Origin: Acidimicrobiia bacterium
Lineage (GTDB): Bacteria; Actinomycetota; Acidimicrobiia; Spongiisociales; UBA5794
Assembly (NCBI GenBank): GCA_041393965.1
Contig: JAWKJB010000001.1
Location: 838,510-902,509, forward strand
DNA length: 64,000 nt
Direction: 5' to 3'
The notes under the pieces were generated by a model, which had not been told where the DNA came from, did not search any database, and saw only the letters and a program-made list of their open reading frames with translations. Position 1 is the stretch's first letter. The number at the start of each line of letters is the position of its first letter. Made by a program: the position numbers and the translations under genes. Positions 53,962 through 61,797 of this stretch are shown here, piece by piece.

Positions 53962-56202
53962 TCACAATGGTCTGAGACCATCCGGACGGGTGCCACGAGC
54001 GAGGGGAAGCATCATCGCGGACGTGACGAGCGCCGCGATAGCGCATGCGCTAGCTGGGACCAGAAGCAGTGCGCCTGCGGAGGGTGTGAAGCGCCCGTCG
54101 AGCACAGTGACGAGGGCCTTGGAGATGGTCAGGCCGGCAGCGCTGCCGAGCGCTACCGCAGTCAGCAGGGACACGCATGTTTCAATGTAGACAGCCTTTG
54201 CGATCGTGCTAACGGCTGTCCCTGCCGCCCGCAGCCGCATGTAGGTGGGCGCGCGGTCAAGATGCCTGCCAACGACTGCAGCCAAGAGGCTGGCCGTAGC
54301 GAGAACCAAGGCGAGTGCGGCGGCCCCGTTCACGATGCGTCTAGCCTCTCGGACGGGCTGGTTGCTCGCAGTCGTCAGGTCGATTGGCGTGCTGATCCGT
54401 GCGCCGGGGAGATGCTGGAGCGCGGCGATCCGAACAGCGTCGCGGGCTTCGTGACCGCTGGTCGCCACAAGTATTCGCCGCGTAGGCAGAGCCTGGACGA
54501 CAGTAGTGGGCAGAACGCGGGGTGAGACGATGGCGTCAGCGCCTAGGCAACAGGTTCCCGGTTCCTCGTGAAGCGTCCCTGTTGTGGAGGGGGTGACGGT
54601 GAGTTGCACGCCGGCGACGTCTAGCTCGGTGATCTGGTTCTCGTGGGCTGTTGGCGCTAGGAAGACCTCGTTTGTCGAGCAGTCCTGAGCGTGCGCGATG
54701 CTCAGTTGGTTCACCTTCTGGCATTCCACGACAGCGATGGACAAGCCCGTGCGGTCGTCAGTTGCCTGGCGGAGAGGGAGGACGTCGGAGGTCGGAGAGA
54801 GATCCGTCAAGGTCTGTAGGAACGCGGCAGCGGCCGTCGGGTCGCCTGTTGCGATGTCGACGGTGATCTCGGCGCTGCCGCCATGCCAATCTGGGGAGGC
54901 TTCGACGATGTTGCCGGTTGCGTATCCATTGACCATTGTCACAAACATGACAGCGACCATGAGTCCGATACTTGGCCGGAAGGAAGCGCTGGGGTCCCAG
55001 GAGGTTGTCTTGGCAGCGAGCAGGAGTGCCGGGGACCCGGTGGAGCGTGCCACGACCCTGCTCATCGCAGCGAGCACAGTCGGCCCAATCATGGGCAGGC
55101 TGGCCATCGTGGCGGCAACGCCGATGAACGCCGCGGCCAAGAAGATCGGCGATCCTGGTTCGCCGAGCATTGCGATGGCGAGACAGGCCGTCGACGCTCC
55201 GATGACTGCTAGCGCTGCTCTTGGGCTCATGCGTGAAGCCGCGGCCCTCGAGAATACGGGCAGAGGACTCAGGATGGCCTGCCGAGCCGCAACCAATGCC
55301 GATGCGGCTGCCAGGACGGGCACCGCCACGATGACACCGGCTACGGCCCAGACGGGCGGCGTGATGTCACTCGGGAACCACGCTGCTCCGCCTATGGGGA
55401 TCTGGGCTAAGGCCGGGCGAATCGCAAAGAACGCCAGTAGGCCGGTGGAAGCACCGACCAACCCGGCGAGTCCGGCCTCAAGGGCCACAACGATCGCGGT
55501 CTGCGTCTCGGTAGCGCCCACCAGCCTGAGTCCGGCTACGAGTCTCCTGCGTTGGCTCAATGAGAGCCTTGCCAGCACTCCAACTAACAGCAAGGCGGGG
55601 ACGACGAGACCGGCGGCGAGCAGCAGCATTCCGAGTCGTACGGCAACTTTCGACTGCCACCACGCGTCAGCGTCGGCGGTGAGCGGGAAGTGGTCCACCT
55701 TGATCACCGAAGCGATCCGGGCCAGGTCTTGTGGTTCCCAGCTTCGGTACGCGACCAGCTCATCGGGTTCGACGAGCCCGGCCCGGGCGATATGACCCTC
55801 GGTGATCTCGCCGAGGGCGACACCAAAGTCGGGTGAAGTCCTGATAGCGTCAGCGAGAGCAGGCGAAACCACGACTGTCCCGGCGAGTGGCACGGTGTCG
55901 ATGCCGACGGGAGCCGCTGCCCCTGGTTCGCTCCCGGCGAGTTCGACAACGGTGAGACGACGGCCGCCGAGCTGTGTCTCGGTGAACGCAACCAACGTCC
56001 CGAGGCCAGTGCCTGGTTCCTGCACGGATGGGACGTGTCGCTGGGCTTGCCGGACACCACGAGCAGCCACGGCGTTCTCAGCCGAGGCCACTATCAGAAG
56101 GGTGATTGTCGCCACGGCGATGGCGATGCTTGTGAACAGTGTGAGGGCCGCCGACCGTCTGATGCGGCCAATCGAAAGCCGAACGGCGACGGGGGTCATC
56201 AC
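53962..56202 (-). CDS. FtsX-family ABC transporter permease
   Basis: 746 residues with about ten helices arranged as two FtsX units: one at 20-45 and 205-330 (LLLVGVLARLSLSQRRRLVAGLRLVGATETQTAIVVALE) and one at 400-420 and 610-740 (ALALVLATASLLAAVVGRHLDRAPTYMRLRAAGT). Extracytoplasmic domains follow the first and third helices. This is the MacB-like type that exports peptides or lipoproteins or remodels the wall. The ATG overlaps the ATPase stop by 4 nt. It contains several ACGT sites, unlike genes left of 53,600. Confidence 0.85.
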   Translation of the reverse strand: MMTPVAVRLSIGRIRRSAALTLFTSIAIAVATITLLIVASAENAVAARGVRQAQRHVPSVQEPGTGLGTLVAFTETQLGGRRLTVVELAGSEPGAAAPVGIDTVPLAGTVVVSPALADAIRTSPDFGVALGEITEGHIARAGLVEPDELVAYRSWEPQDLARIASVIKVDHFPLTADADAWWQSKVAVRLGMLLLAAGLVVPALLLVGVLARLSLSQRRRLVAGLRLVGATETQTAIVVALEAGLAGLVGASTGLLAFFAIRPALAQIPIGGAAWFPSDITPPVWAVAGVIVAVPVLAAASALVAARQAILSPLPVFSRAAASRMSPRAALAVIGASTACLAIAMLGEPGSPIFLAAAFIGVAATMASLPMIGPTVLAAMSRVVARSTGSPALLLAAKTTSWDPSASFRPSIGLMVAVMFVTMVNGYATGNIVEASPDWHGGSAEITVDIATGDPTAAAAFLQTLTDLSPTSDVLPLRQATDDRTGLSIAVVECQKVNQLSIAHAQDCSTNEVFLAPTAHENQITELDVAGVQLTVTPSTTGTLHEEPGTCCLGADAIVSPRVLPTTVVQALPTRRILVATSGHEARDAVRIAALQHLPGARISTPIDLTTASNQPVREARRIVNGAAALALVLATASLLAAVVGRHLDRAPTYMRLRAAGTAVSTIAKAVYIETCVSLLTAVALGSAAGLTISKALVTVLDGRFTPSAGALLLVPASACAIAALVTSAMMLPLARGTRPDGLRPL

Positions 56203-56894
56203 TGCTCGATCACCCGTCCGTCGCTAAGGCTTATGCATCGCCCCGCTACCGCAGCGGTCGGTGCGTCGTGTGTGACGACAAGGACGGCCGTGCCGTTCTC
56301 AGCGGCGAGTGAAGCGAGTTCGGACATAACCAGGGCGGCGTTCAGCGAGTCAAGCGACCCAGTCGGCTCGTCGGCGAACACGACCGCAGGTTCAATAGTC
56401 ATGGCCCGCGCTATGGCGACACGCTGGGTCTCTCCACCTGACAGTTGCGCCGGGAGGGAGTGTGCTTGTTCCGCGATCCCCAGACGATCAATCCACGCGG
56501 CCGCGGTTGCATAGGCTGCGCGCCGTGTCGAGCGATTCAGAAGAAGCGGTAGGGCGACGTTCTCCATGGCCGTGAGCTCGGGGATGAGTTGACCGTGCTG
56601 GAAGACAAATCCGAACTCAGTGCGTCGCAATGTCGTCCGTCCCCGATCGGCCATCGTGTCGACCCGCTGGTCCCGGTACCACACTTGTCCTGCATCGGGG
56701 CGACGTATCCCGGCGAGAGTGTGGAGCAATGTCGACTTCCCTGAGCCACTGCGGCCCATGACCGCAACGATCTCACCAGAGCCGATGCTGACGTCGACAC
56801 TGTCGACGGCTCGTGTGGTGCCGTAACTAACTGTCAGCCCCACCGCGCGCAACACCGGCCCCAGCCGAGCCCGATCTGTGGTGGGGGTAGCCAC
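56199..56894 (-). CDS. ABC transporter ATP-binding protein, LolD/MacB-like
   Basis: 231 residues: Walker A GRSGSGKST, Q-loop FVFQHGQLIPELTAMENVALPLLLN, signature LSGGETQRVAIARAM, Walker B VVFADEP and H-loop VVTHD. It powers the FtsX permease encoded next. The GTG start overlaps the preceding lipoprotein gene by 1 nt (TAGTG), so all genes of this unit are coupled. Confidence 0.93.
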   Translation of the reverse strand: MATPTTDRARLGPVLRAVGLTVSYGTTRAVDSVDVSIGSGEIVAVMGRSGSGKSTLLHTLAGIRRPDAGQVWYRDQRVDTMADRGRTTLRRTEFGFVFQHGQLIPELTAMENVALPLLLNRSTRRAAYATAAAWIDRLGIAEQAHSLPAQLSGGETQRVAIARAMTIEPAVVFADEPTGSLDSLNAALVMSELASLAAENGTAVLVVTHDAPTAAVAGRCISLSDGRVIEQ

Positions 56895-57820
56895 TAGTCC
56901 GTCGGATCCGTGGCTGCGACGAGATCGAGAGCCCGCCGCTGCGCCGCCGCTGCGGCGGTCACGGCCTCAGGGTTGTCGGCAACCCACTCAGACGCCAAGT
57001 CGATAGTCATCTCCTCGGCGACGACTAGGACCGGATGAGTAGCCTGGCACTTCGCATCCGCCTCTGCCATCTCGATCTCGTCTGGACCGGGCGACTCCGC
57101 TTCAGTTCCGGGCTGGATCCATCTGTCCCGTGCGATCTGTGCAGCTTGTGCGGGGTTCGCGACTTCGTATCCCGAGTCGCGCATACACGTCGCATAGGCC
57201 TCCGCTACGGTCCGCACCTCAGCGGTCTCCAGCGCTTCTGCTGCGAACTGGCGGATGCCGGAGACAACAAACTGATCGGCAAGTAGCCAATCGGCGACCG
57301 AACCGAAAGCCTGTTCCGCAGAACTGGCAACACAGCCACCGGACGGTGCGCCGATGATCCCAAAGCCGGGCACCTCGAGTTGCACCATTGGCGAGTCGTC
57401 GTCGACGAGGGCATCGAAGTACTGCGCTGGCAACTCCGGAGTCCTGCTGCCCTCCGGTGGGTAGGGTCGCACGACCGTCCGATAGCCGCTGATGGCCGCG
57501 GCCTCCGGTGTCAAGGGCGGCAGAAGACCCGAGTAGTAGACAAGTTCGTCCAAATAGAAGCCAGCTTCTTGGTCCATGTCGGCCTTCGCCTGAAAGGCAA
57601 CGTAAATCGAAGGGTCGAGTCCCCTTTGCTCCAGACACGCAACGGTGGCCTCGAGCATGAAGACTGCGAGCTCACGAGGCCGTCGTCGGAGTACGTCGAG
57701 GTCTTCGTCCGTCACGGTTGGCGCACCAGCGGCGACAGCGCATCCAGCCAACGTCAACAAGCAGGCGGCGGAGGCCACAAAGCGCAGCCACCATCCGCCT
57801 GGCAAGCGACAGTTCAGCAC
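56894..57820 (-). CDS. Lipoprotein of the ABC unit, unknown function
   Basis: 308 residues from a GTG at 57820. A signal peptide (LPGGWWLRFVASAACLLTLAGC) ends in a lipobox; the mature protein is acidic, with six Cys including CLEQRG, GGCVASS, ATCMRDSGYEV and AKCQATHPV. The C-terminal ATCMRDSGYEV stretch is seen in many actinobacterial lipoproteins of unknown role. The start overlaps the stop of the small secreted gene by 7 nt. It may be a substrate-binding or immunity factor of the exporter; that is inference. Confidence 0.7.
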   Translation of the reverse strand: MLNCRLPGGWWLRFVASAACLLTLAGCAVAAGAPTVTDEDLDVLRRRPRELAVFMLEATVACLEQRGLDPSIYVAFQAKADMDQEAGFYLDELVYYSGLLPPLTPEAAAISGYRTVVRPYPPEGSRTPELPAQYFDALVDDDSPMVQLEVPGFGIIGAPSGGCVASSAEQAFGSVADWLLADQFVVSGIRQFAAEALETAEVRTVAEAYATCMRDSGYEVANPAQAAQIARDRWIQPGTEAESPGPDEIEMAEADAKCQATHPVLVVAEEMTIDLASEWVADNPEAVTAAAAAQRRALDLVAATDPTD

Positions 57821-58170
57821 GTATAGAAGTGGTCGATCTGGTTGTTTGAGCCAGACCCGAGCTGCGAAATGTGCTGGGTCGCCCCGACGTGCAGGACTGT
57901 ACGATCGGGCCATCCTTCGGCCTCGACACCGCACACCGCTCGCGATGGGTGGTGGTTGGCGACCGACGACGTCTTGTTGTCGGTTACCGAGTAAGGGCCG
58001 CCGCCCGCTGCCGGCACGAAGTTCGTCAGCTCTGTCGTGTACCAGTACCCGTCGAAGGCGCAGAAGCGGTCGTTGGTATCGTTGCAGGTTCCATGGGCGC
58101 TCGCGGCTGCAGCCAATCCGAACGACGCGACAGCCGTTAGTGCTAGGACGACGACAATTCGACGCAACAT
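57814..58170 (-). CDS. Small secreted Cys protein, crystallin/I36-inhibitor-like
   Basis: 118 residues. A signal peptide ends AAASA-HG; the mature 90 residues hold four Cys and repeats like NKTSSVANHHPSRAVCGVEAEG and LHVGATQHISQLGSGSNNQIDHFYTC, the pattern of beta/gamma-crystallin-like peptidase inhibitor I36 proteins. The ATG has AAAGGAG 7 nt upstream. It is the first gene of the lipoprotein-ATPase-permease unit, which suggests that it is a cargo or partner of that exporter. It could also be a toxin; there is no direct evidence. Confidence 0.55.
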   Translation of the reverse strand: MLRRIVVVLALTAVASFGLAAAASAHGTCNDTNDRFCAFDGYWYTTELTNFVPAAGGGPYSVTDNKTSSVANHHPSRAVCGVEAEGWPDRTVLHVGATQHISQLGSGSNNQIDHFYTC

Positions 58171-58713
58171 GGGTTCTCCTTTCGTTGACGCAAGCTCATC
58201 CCGACCAATTGTGTAGCGACCGATCCGGTGCGACGTCCCTGTGCATTCCCCTTCCTAGTTGCTTGCGGAGGTTCCTCTGCTCGGGATCGAGCGGTTCATA
58301 TCCTGTTCTTTGTTCACGTCAGCCACTCGGTTCTTGATCGTCGTGGCGACGCTCTCGCTGTCTGACCGGGAGGGTGTTCGTTCCTCGTGCGGCCGGTGTA
58401 CACCGGAGAGCAGAGAGCGAATCGCACGCCTAGCGACTGTGGAGGAGGGGTGGGAGGCGGCCAGCCACCGATGGAGGAGACCGTCGCCGACCTCCCACCC
58501 CACGCCTGGCGCGGAACTCGGTCGAGTGGCGAAGCCAGCCCCCCTGCCTGTTCTTCGCCTGAGTCGTCGCAATGGTTCTCGACGCGGGATCAAAAAGGGC
58601 GAGTCTGCACGCCTAAACCTCGGACATCTGGCGACACTCAGGAAGTCCTTCGAGAACCGGATCATCGTCACGGACAAAGCAGAGGTGGTAGAGCAAACAC
58701 CGATGGAGGAGAC
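58171..58713. other. Divergent intergenic region with repeats
   Basis: 543 nt between the two small secreted genes. It holds an inverted repeat, GGGGTGGGAGG (58447-58457) and CCTCCCACCCC (58491-58501), and a 16-bp direct repeat (see separate entry). Open frames in it lack homology and I do not call a gene. Confidence 0.5.
58466..58713 (+). repeat. 16-bp direct repeat including the ribosome binding site
   Basis: CACCGATGGAGGAGAC occurs at 58466-58481 and again at 58698-58713, directly before the ATG of the second secreted gene. The upstream copy lies in the loop of the GGGGTGGGAGG inverted repeat and is not followed by a start codon. Confidence 0.6.
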
Positions 58714-59280
58714 ATGTCTACGTCCCGCACCCTCGCCCTTGCTGCCACCGCAGCGGTCGCGCTGGCTCTCATTGTCGAGTCCGGGCTCGCTTCAGCAAGT
58801 GCCGAAGCTTCCCCGGATTCGACCGAGACACACTGCGTCGTCGATGTGATCGGAGAAGAACCCGACGGCGAACTCATCCTCAGCGAGGCCCGCTGTTACA
58901 AGACGTTCTCCGAGGCCGTCTCCGATGCCAGCGATGGCGTAGTGCGCATACCCGCCGGCGCGGCGGGAGCCATTCTGTTCCAAGACGAAGGCATTGCCGA
59001 GGCACTCTCATCATTCACGCTGGGCACGCACTACGACGGCTACAACGGATCCGGCAGCTCGATCAGTATTGCCGGATCATCGTGCAGTGGCGGCTATTGG
59101 AACACCGGGACCACGTGGCGCAACCGCATCTCGTCGTCGCACAACGGCTGTGGTCGTCTCCGCCACTACGACTACGCAAATAAGGGTGGCTCGTATCAAG
59201 ACACCTACGGTGCCGGCACCACCGACAATCTCGGTTCCCTCAACAACCGGACCGAGTCGGTGTCCTACCACGCAAGCTGA
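58714..59280 (+). CDS. Secreted crystallin/I36-inhibitor-like protein
   Basis: 188 residues. A signal peptide ends LASASA-EA. The N-terminal half of the mature protein is acidic with two Cys; the C-terminal 90 residues (LGTHYDGYNGSGSSISIAGSSCSGGYWNTG, WRNRISSSHNGCGRLRHYDYANKGGSY, NNRTESVSYHAS) follow the Greek-key pattern of actinobacterial peptidase inhibitor I36/crystallin-like proteins. The start is supported by GGAGGAG. It is divergent from the other small secreted gene and upstream of the sigma factor. Confidence 0.65.
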   Translation: MSTSRTLALAATAAVALALIVESGLASASAEASPDSTETHCVVDVIGEEPDGELILSEARCYKTFSEAVSDASDGVVRIPAGAAGAILFQDEGIAEALSSFTLGTHYDGYNGSGSSISIAGSSCSGGYWNTGTTWRNRISSSHNGCGRLRHYDYANKGGSYQDTYGAGTTDNLGSLNNRTESVSYHAS

Positions 59281-59313
59281 TCAATCACAGCTCGGCTGCG
59301 CACCAGGCACAGC

Positions 59314-59319
59314 TACCGT
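59314..59319 (+). promoter_or_regulatory. -10 box of the sigma factor gene
   Basis: TACCGT ends 6 nt before the GTG at 59326. Confidence 0.4.
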
Positions 59320-59325
59320 CAGCAT

Positions 59326-59910
59326 GTGGATTCCGCTACTGATGCTGAGGTCATCGCCAGATCGCTCGAGGAACCCGAGGCGTTCTCGGTCATTTTTCAG
59401 CGCCACCACGATAGGATCTTCCGCTACATTGCCCGCCGGGTAGGCGCCGACCGGGCCGCGGACCTCACCTCTGAGGTATTCCTCCGCGCCTTCAAGCTTC
59501 GGCGCCGATACGACACGTCCCGTGGCTCGTGTCAGCCCTGGCTGTATGGCATCGCAACAAACGTTGTCGGAGATGACCTCCGTCGGTCCCGGCGCCAGCA
59601 ACGCATCTATCTAGTTGCCGGGAGGCTCGAACCCCAGCCCGACGATCCCTACCAGAAGGCCGACGACCAGCTCACCGCCGCCGCAGTCAGCGGTGAGCTG
59701 AACCGTGCTCTCGGATCTTTGCGCACCGGCGACCGGAACGTGTTTCTGCTTTATGGAGTCGAGAGCCTCACCTATCAAGAGACCGCCGACGCGCTCGGCA
59801 TCCCGATCGGAACCGTCCGCTCACGCATGGCCCGAGCCCGACGCATCATCCGAGAACTGATTCCGGACCTCGAACAAAGAACTTCGCGAGATAGCGGCAC
59901 ACAATTATGA
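59326..59910 (+). CDS. ECF-type RNA polymerase sigma factor
   Basis: 194 residues: sigma region 2 (AFSVIFQRHHDRIFRYIARRVGADRAADLTSEVFLRAF, RGSCQPWLYGIATNVVGDDLRR) and region 4 (GDRNVFLLYGVESLTYQETADALGIPIGTVRSRMARARR). It directs RNA polymerase to a stress regulon. The GTG start is supported by a -10 box 6 nt upstream. Its stop overlaps the next ATG (ATGA), so it is made with its membrane partner. Confidence 0.93.
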   Translation: MDSATDAEVIARSLEEPEAFSVIFQRHHDRIFRYIARRVGADRAADLTSEVFLRAFKLRRRYDTSRGSCQPWLYGIATNVVGDDLRRSRRQQRIYLVAGRLEPQPDDPYQKADDQLTAAAVSGELNRALGSLRTGDRNVFLLYGVESLTYQETADALGIPIGTVRSRMARARRIIRELIPDLEQRTSRDSGTQL

Positions 59911-60902
59911 ATGACGAACAGCTTGACCAGGTGGTGCGACAGCTGGCCGGGGACCCTCAACCGACCGAGGCCGACCGCCAGGTGACGTGGCGCGCCCTAT
60001 CCGAGGCAATCCGAACCGAAGAGCTCCAGCGTCGGCCACGGCTGAAAGCTCGCCTGTTCCGGCCGATCCCAGTTACGATCGCCTCGGCTGTCATCGCTGC
60101 TCTCGCCTTCGTTGTGGTTGCCGTACAGATCGCACGCCCGACAGCAGCTGAGGCCACACTCGGCGAAATCGCGGCTGCCGCCGAGCTGGTCGAGCCCTCC
60201 ACAATCCCCGACCAAGAATACGCCTATACACGTTCGGACACTGTTGTCCTCGGCGAGTTTCCGCCCGACACTTTCCCACAAGGGCGAGAGCGGCCGCTTG
60301 CGTATCTTCTCCCCCAAACCCGGGAGACCTGGACCGGCGCCGATGACACGGTCCAGCTCCGCACAGCAACCGGCACACCGCTCTTTTTCACGACTGACGA
60401 CGAAGCTGACTACTACACGGCCGGTCTCGACCTCATCGACGAGGTAGGTGTAGTCAGCACGGAGACTTACGACGGCGTCACATCCATCCTCGACGAACGC
60501 ACCTGGCCCACCACCCCCGACGAACTCGAAGACGTCCTTCGTCAATCACTGCCACCCGGATATGACCGTCCTGAATCCGTGGAGATCCTCGACCTAGCCC
60601 TGGCACTGATCCGCTTGCCCGACGCTCCGCCACCGCTCCGAGCCGCTGCGCTGCGCGTCATCGCCGATCTCGACCTCACCCTCGTTGATCGCCGCCCGGA
60701 CGGTGGCGGCACCTTCACCACCACATACGATCGACCTCAACCGACAACCATCACTATCACCATCAACGGCACAGGGCAGCTACTCCTCGAGTCCCTCACC
60801 CTCATCAACGGCGACACTGGCCTCGGGATACCCCCAGGCACCATCACCGCCGAAACCACCTACGAACCTCCAAGGCTCGTCACTGAACTCAACGGCCCCT
60901 GA
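59907..60902 (+). CDS. Sigma-factor-linked membrane protein, CU044_5270 type
   Basis: 331 residues: a cytoplasmic N-terminus of about 55 residues, one transmembrane helix (VTIASAVIAALAFVVVAVQIA) and an extracytoplasmic domain of 250 residues beginning EATLGEIAAAAE. This layout, directly downstream of an ECF sigma factor and co-translated with it, is that of the actinobacterial CU044_5270 family, which may act as sensor or anti-sigma partner. A zinc-type anti-sigma motif is absent. Confidence 0.75.
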   Translation: MNDEQLDQVVRQLAGDPQPTEADRQVTWRALSEAIRTEELQRRPRLKARLFRPIPVTIASAVIAALAFVVVAVQIARPTAAEATLGEIAAAAELVEPSTIPDQEYAYTRSDTVVLGEFPPDTFPQGRERPLAYLLPQTRETWTGADDTVQLRTATGTPLFFTTDDEADYYTAGLDLIDEVGVVSTETYDGVTSILDERTWPTTPDELEDVLRQSLPPGYDRPESVEILDLALALIRLPDAPPPLRAAALRVIADLDLTLVDRRPDGGGTFTTTYDRPQPTTITITINGTGQLLLESLTLINGDTGLGIPPGTITAETTYEPPRLVTELNGP

Positions 60903-61187
60903 CAACGGCGTACGCTCAGCATCCTGCACCAGTCCTCGTCAGACCTCCTTTTGGTGCGGTTTCGGTGGGCATGGAGCCCGTTTTGTCCGCATTCAGAGGC
61001 CCGCTGATATCGGCGCCAGATGCGAAGAGTGAAGCTCGTCTAATCGAGTGGCAAGCGGACCTTTGGGTTCGAGTTGTTGGCGGCTAGCAATGGCTTCGGT
61101 GGAAAGTGCCCGTCCCCATTCTCATTCAGGATCCTGCACGGATCCTCGTCAGAGGCCAATTGAGAGGCGACGTCGGATCGATGAGCA
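60903..61187. repeat. Non-coding gap with imperfect 23-bp direct repeat
   Basis: The segment at 60922-60944, beginning ATCCTGCACCAGTCCTCG, recurs at 61131-61153 as ATCCTGCACGGATCCTCG with about three mismatches over 23 bp. No gene or RNA is recognised in the 285 nt. Confidence 0.5.
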
Positions 61188-61682
61188 TCAGACAGATTGA
61201 CGATCCCTGGGCTCGGTGTGCATAGACATCACGTTTGAGCCGTCCAGCGTCCGTTCTGCGTCCGTCTGAGCTTCCGATCGGAGGCGATCGAGACCCTCCA
61301 TCGCGGCCTCGTCGACGCCCTCGTAGAGGTGTCCGTAGACGTCGAGCACCGTTCTTGTGAACGCCATGCCGGCTTCGAAGAGTACGTTGGGCCGTGCCTG
61401 AGCTGATGGAGCGTGTTCTGGGTCGTCGCGGTTCGATGCGTAGTCGAGTTGCAGGTATGCGATCTCATCCGGAGTCATGAGGACCACGACCGCCTGCGCT
61501 GCCGAGAAGGCATGGTCCAACACCTCGCCGATGTACGGGGATCCCGTACCCGTCAGTTGTAACGCCTGACTCCATTCGAGAGGTCGAAGACCAAGCGAGC
61601 GCAGGAACTCGAACATCCCATCACGAGCAGTCCTGTTTCGACCGTGGACCACGAATACCGTTGTATCAGCGACTTCGACCAT
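61188..61682 (-). pseudogene. TIR-like (CAP12/Pycsar effector type) domain fused to integrase C-terminus
   Basis: 164 residues that join two unrelated pieces. Residues 7-108 are the nucleotide-binding TIR-like domain: VFVVHGRNRTARDGMFEFLRSLG, WSQALQLTGTGSPYIGEVLD, AQAVVVLMTPDE and QARPNVLFEAGMAF. From about residue 109 the sequence becomes RTVLDVYGHLYEGVDEAAMEGL and LRSEAQTDAERTLDG, which is a tyrosine-recombinase tail. The normal TIR C-terminus (RTVLVEVG, then RPFSD-type sequence) is missing. The shared RTVL may have served as the junction near 61,350. NAD-degrading or anti-phage activity is doubtful in this truncated form. Confidence 0.7.
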
Positions 61683-61739
61683 GGCGCGCTGCAGGATAGC
61701 CCAAACATGTGTTCGATCCTAGGAGTACCGCGGTCGTGC

Positions 61740-61774
61740 GGCAGCGTCCCGCCGAGTGGTGGAAATGTGAGGTG
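61740..61774 (+). repeat. Left terminal inverted repeat of the IS256-family element
   Basis: Begins GGCAGCGTCCCG and contains GAGTGGTGGAAAT, shared with the other end; the target duplication GGTCGTGC is immediately outside. Confidence 0.85.
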
Positions 61775-61797
61775 ACTCTCAGCGGCTCCTCGCCAGG

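Noticed and set aside
57814..58170. Lactococcin-972-type bacteriocin beside an FtsX/ABC pair
   Set aside because: The gene order is suggestive, but the mature sequence has four Cys and crystallin/I36-like repeats, not the lactococcin pattern.
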